A stretch of 49,435 nt of DNA from Conidiobolus incongruus B7586 (lineage: Eukaryota > Entomophthoromycota > Entomophthoromycetes > Entomophthorales > Conidiobolaceae): assembly GCA_000697335.1 (NCBI GenBank), contig JNEM01016709.1, forward strand, positions 1 to 49,435, written 5' to 3'. Both the position numbers and the translations under genes were made by a program. Within the stretch, counting starts at the first letter, position 1. Each line of letters opens with the position of its first letter. Below the pieces are notes generated by a model. It was given only the letters and a program-made list of their open reading frames with translations, was not told the DNA's origin and ran no database searches. Positions 12,485 to 24,213 of this stretch are shown piece after piece.

Positions 12485-12905
12485 CCTGTCAATTACTCAA
12501 GAAACTCCGATTACCGCAGGATTTGAGAAGTCACATTGGAGATATCACACCCCATGAACTAGTTGATCCTATTACTTTCTGCCTGTAAGTTGTTCATGTC
12601 CACAAAAATCAACAATGGAACCTAATATAAGATTATCACAAGCAAACTAATAAACACATCTTCTATCTTCATTTTCAAAAGTATACCGTCTCTAAGTTTT
12701 TCTCGTAGCCCTCACAAAAGTGTTGAGTTGTGACGAGCGTGAGATATTTACTTTATTCAAAGAACCCGATTCGTAACAAGTCATTTTCACCTACTTTGGT
12801 GAACCCCAATAATTTCCCTTAATTACGTGGTAATTTATCGTTTACCACTGGCGATTCCCCGTTTAAGCTCGTAAAGCCCATTGTTGTCAGTGTTAACACC
12901 CGACA
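12485..12905 (-). mobile_element. Solo LTR, probably Ty3/Gypsy-like
   Basis: A 0.42-kb patch, GC-richer than its flanks. Read on the minus strand it starts TGTCGGGTGTTAACACTGAC, a start typical of fungal LTRs, and ends ...GTAATTGACAGG; TGTC/GACA form the terminal inverted bases. An AATAAA lies inside, as expected of a polyadenylation signal. ATAAT occurs at 12480-12484 and 12906-12910 as a candidate 5-bp duplication; this would put two bases (GG) outside the canonical CA end, so the exact left border (12485 or 12487) is uncertain. No second LTR and no gag or pol remains are nearby, so it is a solo LTR fossil left by recombination. It looks whole as an LTR and, given its composition, relatively young. 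Confidence 0.6.
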
Positions 12906-13758
12906 ATAATTATTATATATATATATATATCATATCATATATAATTAAATCATATATTTCAATTTTACAATATAATATTAGTTTATTCATAATAAAATTT
13001 TCTTAACTAATTTTTTTTACCAATTTGCAAAATTTATTATTTTTAATTAATTATAAACAAAATTTGCCAAAGTTTTAATAATGCTTATTGATTATCAATT
13101 CTAGAGATTAGATTATTTAATCATTCTTTTAAGAGCTTTATTCAAAGCATATTTCAATTTTATGTGTTAAACAAAATAAATTTAATGCTGAAAAAAATAT
13201 ATGTTCAAAATGAATAATAACATGAAACTTCACAGCCTTTCAACCTCAATATATTTTATTAGTTATAATTGAGTTTTTTTATATAAAACATTCTAAATTC
13301 AAAATATCATAAAATAGAAAAAACGCATATTTATAATTTAAAATACTACATACTAATATTAAAATATAATTTACACTAAAATATTGAATACATTGGATTA
13401 ATACTAGCTTTTTCAACAATTATATAAAAATTTATAAGGTTATCACTATTTTATAATTATTTTTTCAAAATCAAACAAATTCACCTTAATTCAAAATTAT
13501 TTAATTGCATATGGCGCAATTTGATAATAGATTCAGAGGATCTCATTCTTCTAGATTAATAAATAATAATACATTCAGCAGAAAAAAGGGGGGAATGATA
13601 TCAGATAAAATATAATATTTTGTATTGAATAATTAGCAGTATATTTTTATTACATATGTATAATGCCATTAAATGTATTTTTAATATATCAACAACAATT
13701 TATCTTACAAATAATATGAACAAATTCAATTATTATTACATTTATATTTTTTTTAATT

Positions 13759-13798
<40 letters not shown>

Positions 13799-14124
13799 TA
13801 AATAATTGATAATATAATATTAATATCCAATTAAAGTTTAATAATATTAAATTGACTATATTAATCAAATTTGAAAATTGCTATTATATTGAAAATTTTA
13901 ACTAAATTTTATTAGTGATAAGATTGAAATCGCGATTATTCAATTTACATATAATTTATTATTATCATTATTAAGTATTTAATGATCAAATATGAGAGAC
14001 TTGAATTTTGTAATCAAAAATAGAGAAATAATATATTAAATTATAAATTTATTATATCAATTTTATTATATTGGTTTTAATAAGTAGATTAATAAAATGA
14101 TTAACTCGAAGGTTGATATATAGT
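12906..14124. other. AT-rich intergenic, no gene seen
   Basis: 3' flank of the homocitrate synthase gene. It contains a (TA)n tract at 13763-13795 and a short G run (AAAAAAGGGGGG) near 13590. No open frame or RNA gene seen. Confidence 0.6.
13763..13795. repeat. (TA)16 microsatellite
   Basis: Uninterrupted TA tract of about 33 bp. Confidence 0.95.
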
Positions 14125-15504
<1,380 letters not shown>

Positions 15505-15596
15505 GTTAATAAATTACAGTAAATAAATATATGTATATAATGTAATGATTGTATATCAATATTCTACAAAAGAATCAATTTCAAGGAATTAAACTC

Positions 15597-15604
15597 TTTT
15601 TATA
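15597..15604 (-). promoter_or_regulatory. TATA box of homocitrate synthase
   Basis: TATAAAAA on the minus strand about 93 bases upstream of the start codon. In such AT-rich DNA the match alone is weak; position and the short G/C flanks support it. Confidence 0.4.
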
Positions 15605-15815
15605 CCTGTTAGTTAATGCTATGGCTTTTATTCATTCTGACACATAAAATATTTTATTTTATTCAATTTAAAATTTTGTAAGATTAATAAAATCATGCTA
15701 TCTGATTGGTTAGAAATGAACCCTGGTAACTTGGAATGGTAAGGTATTATTGGATGGTTTGAGATTTATCCAATCATTTAAAAAATTGAGAAAAGAGTGA
15801 AAAGATGATAAGAGG

Positions 15816-15822
15816 TGAGTCA
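15816..15822. promoter_or_regulatory. Gcn4/CPC1-type site TGAGTCA
   Basis: The bZIP motif TGASTCA lies about 312 bases upstream of the homocitrate synthase start. Lysine genes are classic targets of Gcn4 in fungi. A second copy lies at 15934-15940. Confidence 0.5.
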
Positions 15823-15933
15823 GGGTTGGTGATTAAATGTACATAAATCATAAATTTGGCTATCAATTAACCTGAAAAAAAATTGAAAAACCCTCCAAAA
15901 ATTCGAATAGAAAATGTATTGATTTATACTGTA

Positions 15934-15940
15934 TGACTCA
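15934..15940. promoter_or_regulatory. Gcn4/CPC1-type site TGACTCA
   Basis: A second TGASTCA about 430 bases upstream of homocitrate synthase. Two further copies lie at 16604-16610 and 16767-16773, more distant and less certain. Confidence 0.45.
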
Positions 15941-17874
15941 TATTTAGAGTTACTTAGCTACATCTTCTCCATTTCTCGAATTTTATTGGTTCTTATGATT
16001 GAATTTTACTAATTCACTTAAGTCATTTCAAGTTTCTGAATTAATATGTGCAATACAATATATCAATAGTACCAAGAATATATTATTATCTTTCTAATTT
16101 TTACTCTATTTTTATTCATAATTATTTTTAACTATAACTGAAGAATAATTTATATAAGTGCATTTTTAATGAATTAAAAATAGTATTATTTAATTTTTCA
16201 ATTTCAAAACTCTAAATTTAGTAAAATCAAATACTTTAAATTCCTTATATAGTTATAATTACCAATTTTCATATTATTTTGAATAAAAAATAAATAAAAT
16301 TTTAATATCATTACTTAACTTTTCTATAAATTCAATATTATATAATAAATTATAAAGTTTATTACTATATATACTATTAAATATGCAAAAATTAATAATT
16401 ATTATAATATAATTTGAATATTTACAGTAAAAATAATTTAATAGATGAAATAAGTAATCAAATATATTTGAAACCATAAATTAGTCTTTAATTTATTACT
16501 CAAATGACCAACAAAACAATGATTTCATTCGAATTACTGAATTGATTTTATCAGTCTGTTAATTTCAATTAATAATAAACTTCAAAATTCGTATTAACCA
16601 ACTTGACTCAAGTTCGTTAATAATTATTCAATCGTTTATGAATCATAAATACTGATATTTATTCATCAACTAATATATAAAAGAGTAATAAATTAAACAT
16701 TTAACAATATTTTAATTTTACTAAAAATTTCTTATTTTCTCAGCGTAATATTATTGATACTTCATATGACTCAGATTGATCTATTTTATATTAAATTCAT
16801 ATATAATCATTTCATAATTTAGAAATCTGTAAAATTACATCAATCTAAAAATTCGAAAATAAAAATAAAAATTTTAATTAAAATAACATTAATTTTATTG
16901 AATCTCATCAATCATTGATAAGATATTCACGATTAATCATATTATTGGAATCTATAATATATATTGGTTTCAATAACATATTCCATTGGAAAGAGTATAA
17001 TATGATGTAATAACCTATTTAATTATATATTAAATTGTATAATTATAATTCCTGTAATTATGTTTAAATCGCACTTTAACAAAAATATATTGTCCAAAAT
17101 TCAATTTATTATTGTTATTATTATTAATTCACATATAATATTTTTAATTATAAAATTAATGAAAATACAACTATAAGACAATTAATATTATCAGTGGTTT
17201 ACACAATATCTCATTTAGTTCTATTTTCATAGATTAATATAACATTAAAATTAAATAAAATGCAATATATTAGTCAACCACTAATTAATATCAATAGAAT
17301 CAATTCTCAATATTAATTTTAATAGATTGATAGTAAAAAGATAAAATATGAAATAATAATGGAATATATATGGATATATGCTTTAATTTGTGTATTTGTT
17401 TAAATCAATTCATTTCAATCAATATAATAATATTCAAAATATTTAAAAATTATTTTTTAATAAAAATTCTTATAATTAAAATATTTTTAATTGTATAAAA
17501 GTACTAATAAAATTTCACAATTATTAAATATAATCAAAATCTTAGTTATTCTAACCAATAATTTTTTTAAAGGTACTAAATGTTCAATCACTAATAACCT
17601 GAAACAAATTCCATCCTTTATGAATATTACACAAATTTAATATTTAATATTTAGATTGATAAATTTAATAACGATCTAAAAATAAATCATAGTCAATAAT
17701 CAATATCTGGATTTTCTAGATTAACTAAAGAAAAAATATGAAGGTTGAGAGTGAAATGATAAATTTATAAATTGTGGATTTTAAAAGTGGGGTAAAGAGT
17801 AAATAATAATAGTAGTTAAGTGTAAGGGTGAGAGAAATAATAAAAAATGTAAATGGTTATGGGAAAATAATGCT

Positions 17875-17956
17875 CGACGCCTACAGGATTCGAACCTGTG
17901 CTCCCAAAGGGAAACGCCTTAGCAGGGCGCCGCGTTAACCACTCCGCCAAAGTGTC
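17875..17956 (-). tRNA. tRNA-Ser(GCU)
   Basis: 82 nt, read on the minus strand from GACACTT. D arm GCG/CGC, anticodon stem GCGCC/GGCGT with loop CTGCTAA (anticodon GCT, codons AGC/AGU), a long variable arm TCCC-TTT-GGGA as in all serine tRNAs, and T arm ACAGG-TTCGAAT-CCTGT. No intron, no encoded CCA. The acceptor stem has an A-C mismatch at pair 4-69 (GACACTT against AGGCGTC), which a G at position 4 would remove. Confidence 0.93.
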
Positions 17957-18314
17957 TTGAATAGTGAATCAAATATAATATTAGATATCATATTATATTT
18001 CACATATCAAACATTACAATATTTTCATTTAGAATTTCATATTTTTTCTCATACCATCTTTATATTTTAATATAGGTATTAATTCATTCTTTGTAGGCAA
18101 TGCATATATACTTGCAATAATATAAATTCAAACCTAATCTATTTGTTATACAACTGAAAATTACATCAAATCGATTTATCATCTCTTTCAGAATTGATTC
18201 ACTATTGTATTATTAAATTTGTAATATAAAATCAATATTAATTGAGATATTGTTATTGTAACAGAGACTAGAAAAATAGTGAGATGGTAATATTGCAAAT
18301 AGATTGTCGTAATA
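17957..18314. other. Intergenic, nothing seen
   Basis: Short AT-rich spacer between tRNA-Ser and the 3' end of the kinase gene. Confidence 0.6.
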
Positions 18315-19673
18315 TTAGTGTGCGTGAAGTACGTCCTGATTAGTGATATCTTCTTCGAGTGGCATAGCTTCTTGGATTTGTTTCATATAATTTACTGTGC
18401 GCACAGCATTGACTACCTTCTTGAGTGACTTCTTTCTTGTGCTGAGCTTGCGACGTACATTGGGTAATAAGTCTTGGGTTGGTGCTTCGTCCTTACGTTC
18501 TCCAGGTTCCTTGAGCCAAGGATGTTTCAATGCCTCTTCAGCGGTCATGCGCTTTTCTGGGTTGGCTACCAAGCATTTGGATATAAAATCTTTTGCGTTG
18601 GATGAGATAGGATCCCAGTATTCCTTGGGTGTGAAGGAGTATTTAGCATTAACAATTGCCTGAAGCTGATCAGGTTCGGTTGGGTGATCAAATGGAGGTG
18701 ATCCATTAAGTAAAAAGTAGGTAATTACACCAATGGCCCACATATCACTAACATAATTTCATTTAAATATTAACCAAAAAAGATAATAAAAATCAGGTTA
18801 AGCTTACACAGGTTGACCATGTCCCTTTTTCAAATAGATTTCTGGAGCCATGTATCCTGGAGTACCACAGGTGGTTGTTAACATGTAAAATTGCTCAGGA
18901 TCAATAACTCGAGACAGTCCAAAATCAGCAATTAAAAGTGGTGAGTCTTCTTTATCAGTTTGGAATAGTAAATTTTCAGGCTAATTGAATATTTAATAAT
19001 CATATATAATTTAGTGGTTTTAAAATGAATAATGAATTACCTTTAAATCTAATAATTCAAAATTAATTGTTAAAAAATTACTAAAAATGACTTAATAATA
19101 TTATTATTATAATTAAATACCTCTATGAACAATACCCTCCTTATGTAAATAAGAAACAGCAGTAACAATAGTTTTCACCAGTTCAGCAGCTTTATCCTCG
19201 TAAAAACTGCCCAATATACAAATCCTATCGAATAGCTCACCACCAGTAGCTAATTCCATAACCAAGTACACTTCAACTAATAAATAAAATATTAAAACAA
19301 AATAAAAAATAACTTACAGTTATTAGTCGTCTCAAAATAGTCTACCAAAGTAATAATATTAGGGTGACCTTTAGATACCTTAGTCAACACATTAATCTCA
19401 TTTCTTGCCATATGCTCCCTTCCACGCATTAATTTTTTATTTAAAACTTTGGCCGCATACTTGGCGCCAGTTTCAATCTAAATCGCCTGTTAATTAAAAT
19501 TAAGTTGATACAGAATATTATTTATATTACGTGAAAAACTTCTAAATAATATTAAAAAAATTAATAAAACTATGTATGAAAAATTAAAGTGATTTACCTT
19601 TAACAACTGCATAAGTACCCTGACCCAAAGTTTTACCAGTTCGATACTTACAAGGAGCTAAAGGAACACTCAT
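18315..19673 (-). CDS. CMK1: Ca2+/calmodulin-dependent protein kinase type I, seven exons
   Basis: Ser/Thr kinase acting in cytosolic Ca2+ signalling. Exons (minus): 19673-19598, 19541-19531, 19477-19318, 19276-19121, 19048-19041, 18980-18808, 18747-18315; total 1017 nt, 338 aa. All six introns are GT-AG, 41-72 bp. Exons 2 (11 nt) and 5 (8 nt) are micro-exons: without them the protein loses V-F-H after the glycine loop, or the D-L-K of the catalytic H-R-D-L-K-P-E-N. Kinase landmarks: glycine loop G-Q-G-T-Y-A-V-V 17-24, Lys39, His133-Arg134-Asp135, D-F-G 156-158, activation-loop Thr177 in T-C-G-T-P-G-Y, then A-P-E. The basic helix N-V-R-R-K-L...K-K-S-L-K-K-V-V (about 290-318) is the expected autoinhibitory/calmodulin-binding segment. 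Length and layout match fungal CMK1 and animal CaMKI. Confidence 0.93.
19041..19048 (-). other. 8-nt micro-exon of the kinase gene
   Basis: ATTTAAAG between ...GAATTATTAG and GTAATTCATT. Joined to ...CATAGAG and CCTGAAAAT it gives H-R-D-L-K-P-E-N, so it carries most of the codon of the catalytic Asp135. Confidence 0.9.
19531..19541 (-). other. 11-nt micro-exon of the kinase gene
   Basis: AAGTTTTTCAC between ...ATTATTTAG and GTAATATAA. It supplies the last two bases of Glu26 plus Val-Phe-His and restores the frame into I-E-T-G-A-K-Y-A-A-K. Confidence 0.85.
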
Positions 19674-20872
19674 ATTAAAATTAATTACTTATTAATAACA
19701 ATAAATCTTAAGACAATATTAAATCAAAGAAATAATTTTAAGCAACTAAATAAATTATTTAAAAAATTTAATAAGGGTTAAATATCCATTTAACTATATA
19801 AAAGTAGTCACTTTGAAACATATTAAAACTAACAAATTACTAAATGGGATATCTTAATTGTTTAAGAATAACTTGTAATTTTCTATTTATACTATTTCCA
19901 AGCATTTTTTATGGTGCTATTTTATTATACTCAACACTTTTGTTTATTTTACTAGCGTTCCAGATTTATTAATGTGTTATATAGATAAATTGGATTCGGA
20001 TATTTAATAATTGACTTAGAACCGAATCAATCCAATATGTAGAAATAGCCATAATAAATTTTCAACCTTTGAAATCATAATATTAATATCACAAATATAT
20101 AAAGTATATAATACTAAATATAATCAATCGTAATTTTATATAATATAAAATAATAATATTTCAATTTTTTTTAATTTGATCATAGATATTATTAAATTTT
20201 TTGAAACTTATAATAAATTTCAATAAAATGTTATATAATTCTAATATTTTGACTAATTATTAACTCTAATTCTATCATAATGAAGAAATGAATCAATTAA
20301 TTTATGTTATAGCTAGAAAAATATTATATTATAGTTATGACTAGTAAACTCTAATATTCTAAATTTTAAAGATTATTATATTCTTTGATCATTTTGATCA
20401 GAATATAAAAATTGAGAAATTTTTTAAATGAGAAAAAAAATATATAAAAAGGAGTTCAATAGTAATCATAATTAAATAAAATTGTATTATTGAGTACTGA
20501 TAATAAATCAAACTATAATAACAGTTATATTCTAAAATGATTGTCTAATATCAAAAAATATTGCAAATAATTTAAAATTTTAATTACTTGTTGAATAATT
20601 ATATGAAATATCACTAGATAATTTAATAATTTTTAAAAAAGTTTAAATATATGAAGAGTTATTTGAAATATGTAAATACTGTGTAAAATAAATTTGGTTA
20701 ATGGATGAATAATTGGTAATAATTCAAGAGAATGAATATATATTAAAATAATGAATGTTTGAAGTAAATAAGAATAAGCATGGGTTTAAAAAAGGAGGTA
20801 TTGAAATTTGATAATGGATGAATGTATTTTCTTTTATTTGATATGAATTTAATTAAATCAAGTTCGAAAATA
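19674..20872. other. AT-rich intergenic, no gene seen
   Basis: The kinase promoter side on the left and the initiator tRNA promoter side on the right. No open frame, repeat or RNA recognised. Confidence 0.6.
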
Positions 20873-20944
20873 AGCAGCGTAGCGCAGAGGAAGCTCGCGG
20901 GGCTCATAACCCCGAGGTCGGAGGATCGAAACCTCTCGCTGCTA
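20873..20944 (+). tRNA. Initiator tRNA-Met(CAU)
   Basis: 72 nt with anticodon stem CGGGG/CCCCG and loop CTCATAA. Eukaryotic initiator marks are present: A1-U72 pair (AGCAGCG with CGCTGCT), and a T arm loop ATCGAAA in place of TTCRA. No intron, no encoded CCA. The D stem GCGC/GCTC holds one C-U mismatch compared with the usual GCGC/GCGC. Confidence 0.95.
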
Positions 20945-22551
20945 TTTTTATGAAATTTACTTTTATCGAATCAAATAAAAATTTAATCCTTTTATTATAA
21001 TATCACATTTTTTATTATTTCAAATATTTTCCATTTTAGTATTTTGAAAATTGTTCTAATTTTTTCGTTTCAAATTCTAGTATAAATAAATATTATTATT
21101 TTTTTATTATTTGAGCTTATACCACAAATTTAATTTTTTTCAAAATTAATTTCGAAATATGGAAATTCACGAAAATATTTAAATTGCAAAATGTTGATCA
21201 AATCTTTCATCATTCTCGTTACTTTAATAATATTGTTTTAAAATAATATTATAAAGTGTATATTTATGAAAAGATGGAATTCTAAACACTATAATATGAT
21301 AATTTATAATCTACAGTTTTGGTTATTGTTAACAAATTATATTCATTAGAATTTCATATGTAGTGATTCAACAGCTGCACAACTTCACTCAGATTTTCCC
21401 AATAATTATTACGATAAATGCCAATATTACACAGAATAGATCAATTGTCCTAGAATTAACAGTTGCTACTTATTTCTCAACTTAAATACAATTAATTTTC
21501 AAATGAAAATGGTCATGTTTATTTTTTCTCGGAAAAATTGGAGTTTCTAAAACTTACCGATGCAATCGATTCCGAGTGCTAATCAATTTTCCATTACTAT
21601 ATAAATTGATTTTGGAATATATTTCATAGATTTGGGTCATAAAATTGGTTATTCATCTAGTTTTTATAATTTAATGTGATAATCATTATTGAAGGAAAGA
21701 GAATATAATTAAATATAATATAATTATATATTATTTTCAAGTTATAACCTTCATTGAGATTTCGATATATAGACCAATTCCAATTCAAGAAACATTAAAA
21801 CCATTCAATATACACATTTGCCTGATTCGCAAAGTTTTCAAAACAATTAGAAAAATCCACTCATGTGCCTAAGTCTATGAAATCTAGATACTGGATCCCT
21901 TTAAAAATATTACAAAATTATATTACATAATATTTGAAGCGATAAATAAGTAATAATGCTAAAATTTTATAAATATATGAATTTGTTTAGATAAATACGA
22001 TAACTACTAGTCATTACTTTCATATTATTACACAATTGCAGTAGCTATCCAACAATTAATTCCAATAATAATTGATTTCTCTATTCTCTATGCTATCATA
22101 TATAAATTTTAATAGGAACCTAATTTTGAGAACATTTTTCAAATTATTCGAGTTTTTTAATGTTAAAATGTGTTAAAATTATAATAAAAAAATAAACAAT
22201 TCATTAATATCAAAAATTTTTTTAAACATATAGCAGTATTACTTATTTGGTATATATTTCAATATATATATTTCCAAAATTTATAATTTATTCAGAAAAG
22301 ATAATACTTGATTGGACTAAATTAAAAAATTTGGAAGGAATGTCAATATCCTCCCAATTCTTACCCAATTTTCGAACAATTGGGTAAATTGGATCCACGT
22401 TCAGCCTTATTCACAAACTACTATAAATTGGTAATTGACCCTAAATTAATGGACAAGTTGATCAGCTTAAAAACTATTCACTATAAAAATATTAAAAATA
22501 ATAATATAGTAATATAAAATAATAATTAAAAATTAACTGATCATTACAAAA
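20945..22551. other. Intergenic, promoter side of the acyltransferase gene
   Basis: Mostly AT-rich with no open frame. A TATAAAA at 22482-22488 lies 64 bases before the acyltransferase ATG. The 200 bases upstream are a little richer in GC, with repeated ACCCAATT/AATTGGG elements near 22362-22388. Confidence 0.55.
22482..22488 (+). promoter_or_regulatory. TATA box of the acyltransferase gene
   Basis: TATAAAA 64 bases upstream of the ATG, in a strongly AT-rich context. Confidence 0.35.
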
Positions 22552-24111
22552 ATGATTCAAGCTATAAGTAACGCTACAGGGTTAGGAGTGCCTACACTAA
22601 AACTGTTACTCACACTGTTGGGAGGATATCCCACAGCATACATTTACAGAACACTGTATTTGAGACCTATTGACAACGAAGATAAAGGCGAGTCCCAAAG
22701 AAGTTTGTTTTTGGCTTTGAGTGGTTTGGCTTGGGCTTACTTTTACAACGGTAACAATATTATCCACTCCTTGATTTGCATCATCTTCACTTATATCGTG
22801 TGCTCCATTGGTGTGGCTACCAACCAGCGTCTCGTTGCCAATGGCCTCGTATTCGTGTTCAATTTGGTGTATTTGCTGGGAGGATACTGGGCCAATATGC
22901 AAGGTGATTACGATGTCAGTTGGACCATGCCCCACTGTGTGTTGTGCTTGCGTTTGATGGGCTTCGGCTTCGATATTATGGACGGTGGCGAACAATTGAA
23001 GGCTAAGGAAAAGACTGCAAAGGATGGATCCAACGAAAAATCTAAGGAAACTGCGCCTCCCAAGGCTGCTACAGCACCTCGCGGTGTTGCCAAAACGCCA
23101 GTCTCATTCAGCGGTAACTGTGCTTTAGTTAAGATGCCATCATTCATTGAAATGCTGGGTTACACCTACTTCTTCAGCGCTTTCTTGGTTGGTCCCCAAT
23201 TTTCTTTCAAATTGTACAAGGAATTCATCCAACTCAAGAACTTGCCAGTTGGTGAAAATGGTAAGTTGCCCAGTGGTGGTAATCGTGCTGCCATCAAATC
23301 TTTCTTATTGGGTGTCATCTACTTGGGTGTTTACCAAGTACTCTCTGGTCTCTATCCTTATGACGTTTTCTCATCTCCCGAATTTACTCAAAAGTCCTAC
23401 TTCAACAAATTGGTCTGGACTTGGATGTATGGAAGAGCTTCCATTTCTAAGGTAATTGTTATTCTATATTATATATAGATTGATTCTGACTATTCATAGT
23501 ATTTAGGTGCTTGGATCATCAATGAAGGTGCCATTATCCTCTCTGGAATTTCCTATAACGGCACTGACGACAACGGCAATCCCGACTGGGGCGGTTTAAC
23601 TAATTTGAACGTATACGGCTTCGAAACCGCTACTGCTCTCTCTCAAATTGTTGCCACCTTCAATATCAACACAAATTTCTGGGTCAAGCAATACATTTTC
23701 AAGCGTCTCAGATTCCTCAACAACAAGCAACTCTCATCCTTAGGGGCCCTTATTTTCCTCGCCATTTGGCACGGCATCTGGCCCGGCTACTTCATCTGCT
23801 TCTTCCTCGAATTTTTGGATATGGAATTGGAGACCAAACTCACCAAGAAACTCGCAGGTTTAACTGCCCAATGGAACAAGAATATCGTTACCAAAGTATT
23901 ACTCCACACCTACTGCTACCTTTATACAACTGGAGCTCTCTTTTACGCTTTGACAGCCTTTACATTATTGAGACTACCCCTAATTATCCATACTTATAAC
24001 AATATATATTGGGTTGGTCATGTTGTTGTAGTTGTAGGATTAATTGTAGAACCTTTTATTCCTAAGTTTAGAGTTAAAGAATCTAAGGAAAATCTTAAAA
24101 AGACTGAATAA
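22552..24111 (+). CDS. ALE1: MBOAT lysophospholipid acyltransferase (Ale1/LPCAT-like)
   Basis: ER membrane enzyme expected to transfer acyl groups from acyl-CoA to lysophospholipids (Lands cycle). Exons 22552-23451 and 23500-24111 with a 48-bp GT-AG intron between complete codons (S-K | Y-L-G-A-W); 1512 nt, 503 aa. Multi-pass throughout: about eight to ten hydrophobic segments. Family motifs: S-W-T-M-P-H at 123-128, M-L-G-Y-T-Y-F-F-S with G-P at 201-215, N-T-N-F-W-V-K-Q-Y near 357-365 (conserved Asn of the active site), and the catalytic His391 in A-I-W-H-G-I-W-P-G-Y. A Lys/Ala/Pro-rich linker at about 146-188 is longer than I would expect. The C-terminus is charged (S-K-E-N-L-K-K-T-E). It converges on the WDR53-like gene, with stops 102 bases apart. 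Acyl preference cannot be told from sequence. Confidence 0.92.
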
Positions 24112-24213
24112 TCTAGTTATATTAATATTTATAATAATAAATGCATATTTTATATAATTTTAGCTTAGTTTAATAATTTTATTCAATACATTCTAAAAAG
24201 AGTCTATTCATCT

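Larger units (their letters stand above)
15505..17874. other. Intergenic, promoter of homocitrate synthase then featureless AT-rich DNA
   Basis: The first 450 bases hold the TATA-like box, an inverted CCAAT (ATTGG at 15705-15709) and two TGASTCA sites. Beyond about 16000 there is only AT-rich sequence with two more TGASTCA. A 67-codon minus-strand open frame near 16274-16477 is low-complexity Ile/Asn/Tyr and not taken as a gene. Confidence 0.6.

Noticed and set aside
12485-12905. GC-rich patch as a host promoter or RNA gene
   Set aside because: The TGTCGGGTGTTAACAC terminus, internal AATAAA and flanking ATAAT fit an LTR better, and no gene starts next to it.
16274-16477. 67-codon minus-strand open frame
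   Set aside because: Made of Ile, Asn, Tyr and Phe codons as expected by chance in AT-rich DNA.
19441-19600. In-frame TAG in the kinase (E-A-I-stop-I-E-T-G reading)
   Set aside because: It appears only if a non-canonical acceptor is used; the 11-nt micro-exon gives a clean GT-AG model with no stop.
22606-23147. Antisense open frames inside the acyltransferase gene
   Set aside because: They mirror codon structure of the conserved sense gene and show no domain of their own.
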